From Photobacterium salinisoli (GTDB lineage: Bacteria; Pseudomonadota; Gammaproteobacteria; Enterobacterales; Vibrionaceae), in contig NZ_QZMS01000007.1 of NCBI RefSeq assembly GCF_003614885.1, forward strand, positions 186,001 to 250,000: a stretch of DNA of 64,000 bases, given 5' to 3'. Positions 61,669 through 64,000 of the stretch are shown piece after piece (within the stretch, counting starts at the first letter, position 1; the number at the start of each line of letters is the position of its first letter). The position numbers were made by a program, and so were the translations under genes. A model generated the notes under the pieces. The model did not search any database, was not told where the DNA came from, and saw nothing but the letters and a program-made list of their open reading frames with translations.

Positions 61669-62709
61669 ATGGATAACTTGTTTCAAGCTGTAGCACTTAA
61701 CGCTTCAATCACCCTGAAAAACCGACTGCTAATGGCCCCGTTAACCCGCTGTATGGCGGATGATGATCTGGTGCCGACTCAGGCGATGGTCGATTATTAC
61801 GCTCGCAGGGCGGATACTGGCTTGATCATTTCTGAAGCCACCATCATCCGTCCCGATGGGCAGGGTTACCCGAATACCCCCGGGTTGTTCACGCCGGCAC
61901 AAATTGCGGGCTGGCGAAAGGTGACCGATAAAGTGCATGACAATGGCGGCAAAATTTTTGCTCAGTTATGGCATACCGGGCGTGTTGCACACCCTCATTT
62001 CTTTGGCGGCGATTATGTGCTGGCTCCTTCTGCGCTGGGTGTGGAAGGTACAATACCGCGAATGCGTGAGCTGACCTATGTCGTGCCCAAACCGGCCAGC
62101 AAGGAAGAGATTGAAGAGCTGATTGCCGATTATGCGCAGGCGGCGATTAATGCGCTGGAAGCAGGTTTTGATGGTGTCGAGATCCATGGCGCGAACGGTT
62201 ATCTGATTGATCAGTTTCTGCACTACAGCAGCAACGTGCGTGACGATGAGTTCGGTGGTAACGCAGAAAACATGGCGCGCTTCCCGCTGGCCGTGGTCGA
62301 TGCCGTAGTGAAAGCCATTGGCGAAGATCGCACAGCACTGCGCCTGTCACCGGGGGCCTACTTCAATATTGATGCTGATGCCCGCGATCGCGAGGTGTTT
62401 GATTATCTGTTGGGTGAGCTTGAAAGCCGTAATCTGGCGTTTTTGCATGTGGGCGTGTTCGACGACAGCATGGAATTTGATTATCTGGGCGGTACAGCTT
62501 CTGAGTATATGCGCTCACATTACAGCAAGACGCTGGTCGGCGTGGGCGGTTTTACGCCGGAAAGCGGTAGCCAGGCGATTGCAAACGGCAAATTCGACTT
62601 GCTGGCGATTGGCCGTCCTTTGATTGCCAATCCGGATTATGTCGCCAAAGTCAGAGCCGGTGAACCACTGACCGAATACTCAGATACCATGCTGGCCGAG
62701 CTGGTATAA
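61669..62709 (+). CDS. Old yellow enzyme family alkene reductase (NemA-like)
   Basis: The 346-residue flavoprotein reduces activated alkenes, nitroesters or N-ethylmaleimide with NAD(P)H and FMN. Family motifs are present: RLLMAPLTR near the N-terminus, QLWHTGR, HGANGYLIDQF with the substrate-binding His/Asn pair, and VGVGGF and AIGRPLIANPD for FMN phosphate binding. ATG 61669 is preferred to a GTG six bases upstream. Control by the divergent TetR protein is inferred. Confidence 0.93.
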   Translation: MDNLFQAVALNASITLKNRLLMAPLTRCMADDDLVPTQAMVDYYARRADTGLIISEATIIRPDGQGYPNTPGLFTPAQIAGWRKVTDKVHDNGGKIFAQLWHTGRVAHPHFFGGDYVLAPSALGVEGTIPRMRELTYVVPKPASKEEIEELIADYAQAAINALEAGFDGVEIHGANGYLIDQFLHYSSNVRDDEFGGNAENMARFPLAVVDAVVKAIGEDRTALRLSPGAYFNIDADARDREVFDYLLGELESRNLAFLHVGVFDDSMEFDYLGGTASEYMRSHYSKTLVGVGGFTPESGSQAIANGKFDLLAIGRPLIANPDYVAKVRAGEPLTEYSDTMLAELV

Positions 62710-62737
62710 GCAAGGTTTTTACTTTTTGCATGAGACG

Positions 62738-62764
62738 AACGGAAGGCGCAGCCTTCCGTTTTTT
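62738..62764 (+). terminator. Terminator after the alkene reductase gene
   Basis: A perfect 10-base stem (AACGGAAGGC with GCCTTCCGTT) with GCA loop is followed by six T. It lies 28 bases after the stop. Confidence 0.93.
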
Positions 62765-62948
62765 GTTACGAGAGCAAAACGGCCTTTACGGTTTGCACCA
62801 TAGCACTTCTTTTGCATGGCTCTTTGAGCCGATCAATGGAAGGGATAGTGCGATTTTCTCAATAGTGTACAAAGTGAGTCACGCCAGCGCTTCCCGGTAA
62901 GCCACACTCTGTATTGGGTTCTGTGATTGATATAACAAGGATACCAAG

Positions 62949-63365
62949 ATGAGTGATTTACTGGATCAAGCAACGCTGTTTTTTGAAGCGTGTGAAACAG
63001 GAAAAGGCTGGCAAGCCTGCCAAACTTATTGTCATCCTGACGCGACTTTCTCATCGCAAACTGCAGTGCTTGCCGAGGTGAATACGCTTCAGGCGTACAC
63101 CGAGTGGATGAAAGAATTATTCATGCCGATACCGGATGGTCGTTACGATCTCAAATTTTTTGCGGAAGATGAGAAACGGTCATGTGTTGCCGCTTATGCC
63201 GTTTTCCATGGCACCAGCAGTGGTCCGGGTGGACCGGTTGATCCGACAGGAAAAACGGTTGAAGCAGACTATGTCTATGTGATGCAATTTGAGGGAAATC
63301 TGATTCGGCATATGACGAAAATATGGAACGATGGCATCAGTCTCCAGCAACTGGGGTGGATGTAA
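62949..63365 (+). CDS. SnoaL-like (ester cyclase type) protein
   Basis: The 138-residue product has the NTF2-like/SnoaL pattern: FFEACETGKGWQACQTYCHPDATF at the start, then a WMKELF helix, VFHGT and FEGNLIRHMTKIWND near the end, as in ester-cyclase-like proteins of unknown substrate. AAGGATACCAAG precedes the ATG. Independent of the reductase, separated by a terminator. Confidence 0.75.
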   Translation: MSDLLDQATLFFEACETGKGWQACQTYCHPDATFSSQTAVLAEVNTLQAYTEWMKELFMPIPDGRYDLKFFAEDEKRSCVAAYAVFHGTSSGPGGPVDPTGKTVEADYVYVMQFEGNLIRHMTKIWNDGISLQQLGWM

Positions 63366-63426
63366 TGCTGGTAACGTAAGGCAGTCACCGGCGGTTAAAA
63401 GCAACAAAATTGAGGTTCATTAGGGA

Positions 63427-64000
63427 ATGATGACAGTGATAGAAATAAAACGGCCGCAGGATCTGGCGCGTTTACGGCGCCTGGCGTTGGCTGCACAGGG
63501 TTTACTTCAGGCTCAGCCTTATGGGCGCGGCCTGACCGGAGCACGCAAAGCGATTAACCACTTAGGCTATGTGCAGATAGACACCATCTCTGTGGTGGAG
63601 CGCGCACATCATCATGTCATTCATTCCAGAGTACCTCAGTTTAAACCCGAGATGACCAACCAGATGTTGCTGAACGGCGACATTTTTGAATACTGGTCGC
63701 ATGCGGCAGCGTTTCTTCCCATGGCTGATTTTCGCTTTTCCCTACCTTATAAACATGCCATCAAAAGCGGGCAGACTCACTGGTACCGGGAGCGGGATCA
63801 GAAACTGATGAGGGAGTTGCTGGCCCGAATCCGTTCGGATGGCCCGCTTCGCTCCAGAGATGTCGAGACCAAAGCGAAGAAACGAGCAGGCTGGTGGGAC
63901 TGGAAACCTGCCAAAAAAGCCCTCGAACAGCTGTATATGGAAGGTGACCTGATGGTCAGCAGTCGCGAAGGCTTTCAGAAAACCTACGATTTAACCGAGC
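63427..64000 (+). CDS. ycaQ: AlkX/YcaQ-type DNA glycosylase (3' end cut by window)
   Basis: The frame is open from ATG 63427 to the right edge, 191 residues so far. It contains the HTH_42/YcaQ signatures LGYVQIDTISVVERAHHHV and FEYWSHAAAFLPM. The catalytic Q-phi-D triplet (Gln-Ile-Asp) places it with AlkX (YcaQ) rather than AlkZ (Q-phi-Q). These enzymes unhook interstrand crosslinks and remove alkylated bases. GGGA precedes the ATG; a second ATG follows at once. Confidence 0.9.
   Translation, partial: MMTVIEIKRPQDLARLRRLALAAQGLLQAQPYGRGLTGARKAINHLGYVQIDTISVVERAHHHVIHSRVPQFKPEMTNQMLLNGDIFEYWSHAAAFLPMADFRFSLPYKHAIKSGQTHWYRERDQKLMRELLARIRSDGPLRSRDVETKAKKRAGWWDWKPAKKALEQLYMEGDLMVSSREGFQKTYDLTE

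Noticed and set aside
1-64000. CRISPR arrays, tRNA or rRNA genes
   Set aside because: No regularly spaced direct repeats and no cloverleaf or rRNA segments were noticed in either strand.

Overview
This window is a stretch of a gammaproteobacterial chromosome, almost certainly from the Vibrionaceae. The polar-flagellum and chemotaxis order (fliG-fliR, flhB, flhA, flhF, flhG, fliA, cheY, cheZ, cheA, cheB, parC, parP, cheW, DUF2802) followed by the ccm cytochrome c maturation operon is typical of that family. A secreted chitinase and the E. coli/Vibrio-like mlaA/fadL/fadI/fadJ/sixA/smrB/prmB neighbourhood fit a marine vibrio relative. The genus cannot be fixed from sequence inspection alone; Photobacterium, Grimontia or Enterovibrio are plausible.

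Layout. 1-10448: flagellar switch, export ATPase and export gate genes; the left edge cuts fliG. A sigma-54 type promoter precedes fliK. 10449-23729: flhA-flhF-flhG-fliA and the chemotaxis genes, preceded by a sigma-54 promoter and an upstream palindrome resembling a FleQ/FlrA box. CheA carries three copies of a 12-residue motif that probably serves the ParP/ParC polar array system encoded alongside. 23798-24942: a minus-strand pair encoding a FliK-like protein and a short FlhB C-terminal-domain protein. 25051-32126: ccmABCDEFGHI, mostly with 4-base gene overlaps. 32190-42677: lipid genes mlaA, fadL, fadI and fadJ. A GH18 chitinase sits between mlaA and fadL, and an ECF sigma factor with a DUF3379 partner sits between fadL and fadI. 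Both fadL and fadI have FadR-like sites. A structured, terminator-ended intergenic segment (about 38868-39068) is a candidate small RNA. 42766-48834: zinc-ribbon membrane protein, M16 peptidase, sixA, a lipoprotein, smrB and prmB.

From about 48.9 kb the conserved order breaks (aroC does not follow prmB) and an accessory region begins. Between 50.1 and 54.7 kb the DNA is visibly AT-rich and full of decay. It holds a large putative nuclease gene split by a frameshift in an A6 run, an IS110-family transposase remnant, an MFS transporter remnant with a second homopolymer frameshift, a possible methyltransferase fragment, a Nudix hydrolase, two orphan membrane or lipoprotein genes and a short match to the 3' end of a Vibrio integron attC repeat. 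From 54.8 kb to the right edge there are a YehS-like gene, an ABM monooxygenase, a VIT1-family transporter and a 1203-residue protein of unknown function with a duplicated C-terminal domain. They are followed by a TetR/old-yellow-enzyme pair divergent across three near-identical operators, a SnoaL-like protein and the start of an AlkX/YcaQ-type DNA glycosylase cut by the right edge.

Functionally, the first third builds and steers a polar flagellum, the ccm operon supplies c-type cytochromes, and the fad/mla genes import and degrade long-chain fatty acids and maintain outer-membrane lipid asymmetry. The most open questions are the split nuclease-like gene, the giant duplicated protein and the candidate RNA upstream of fadI.
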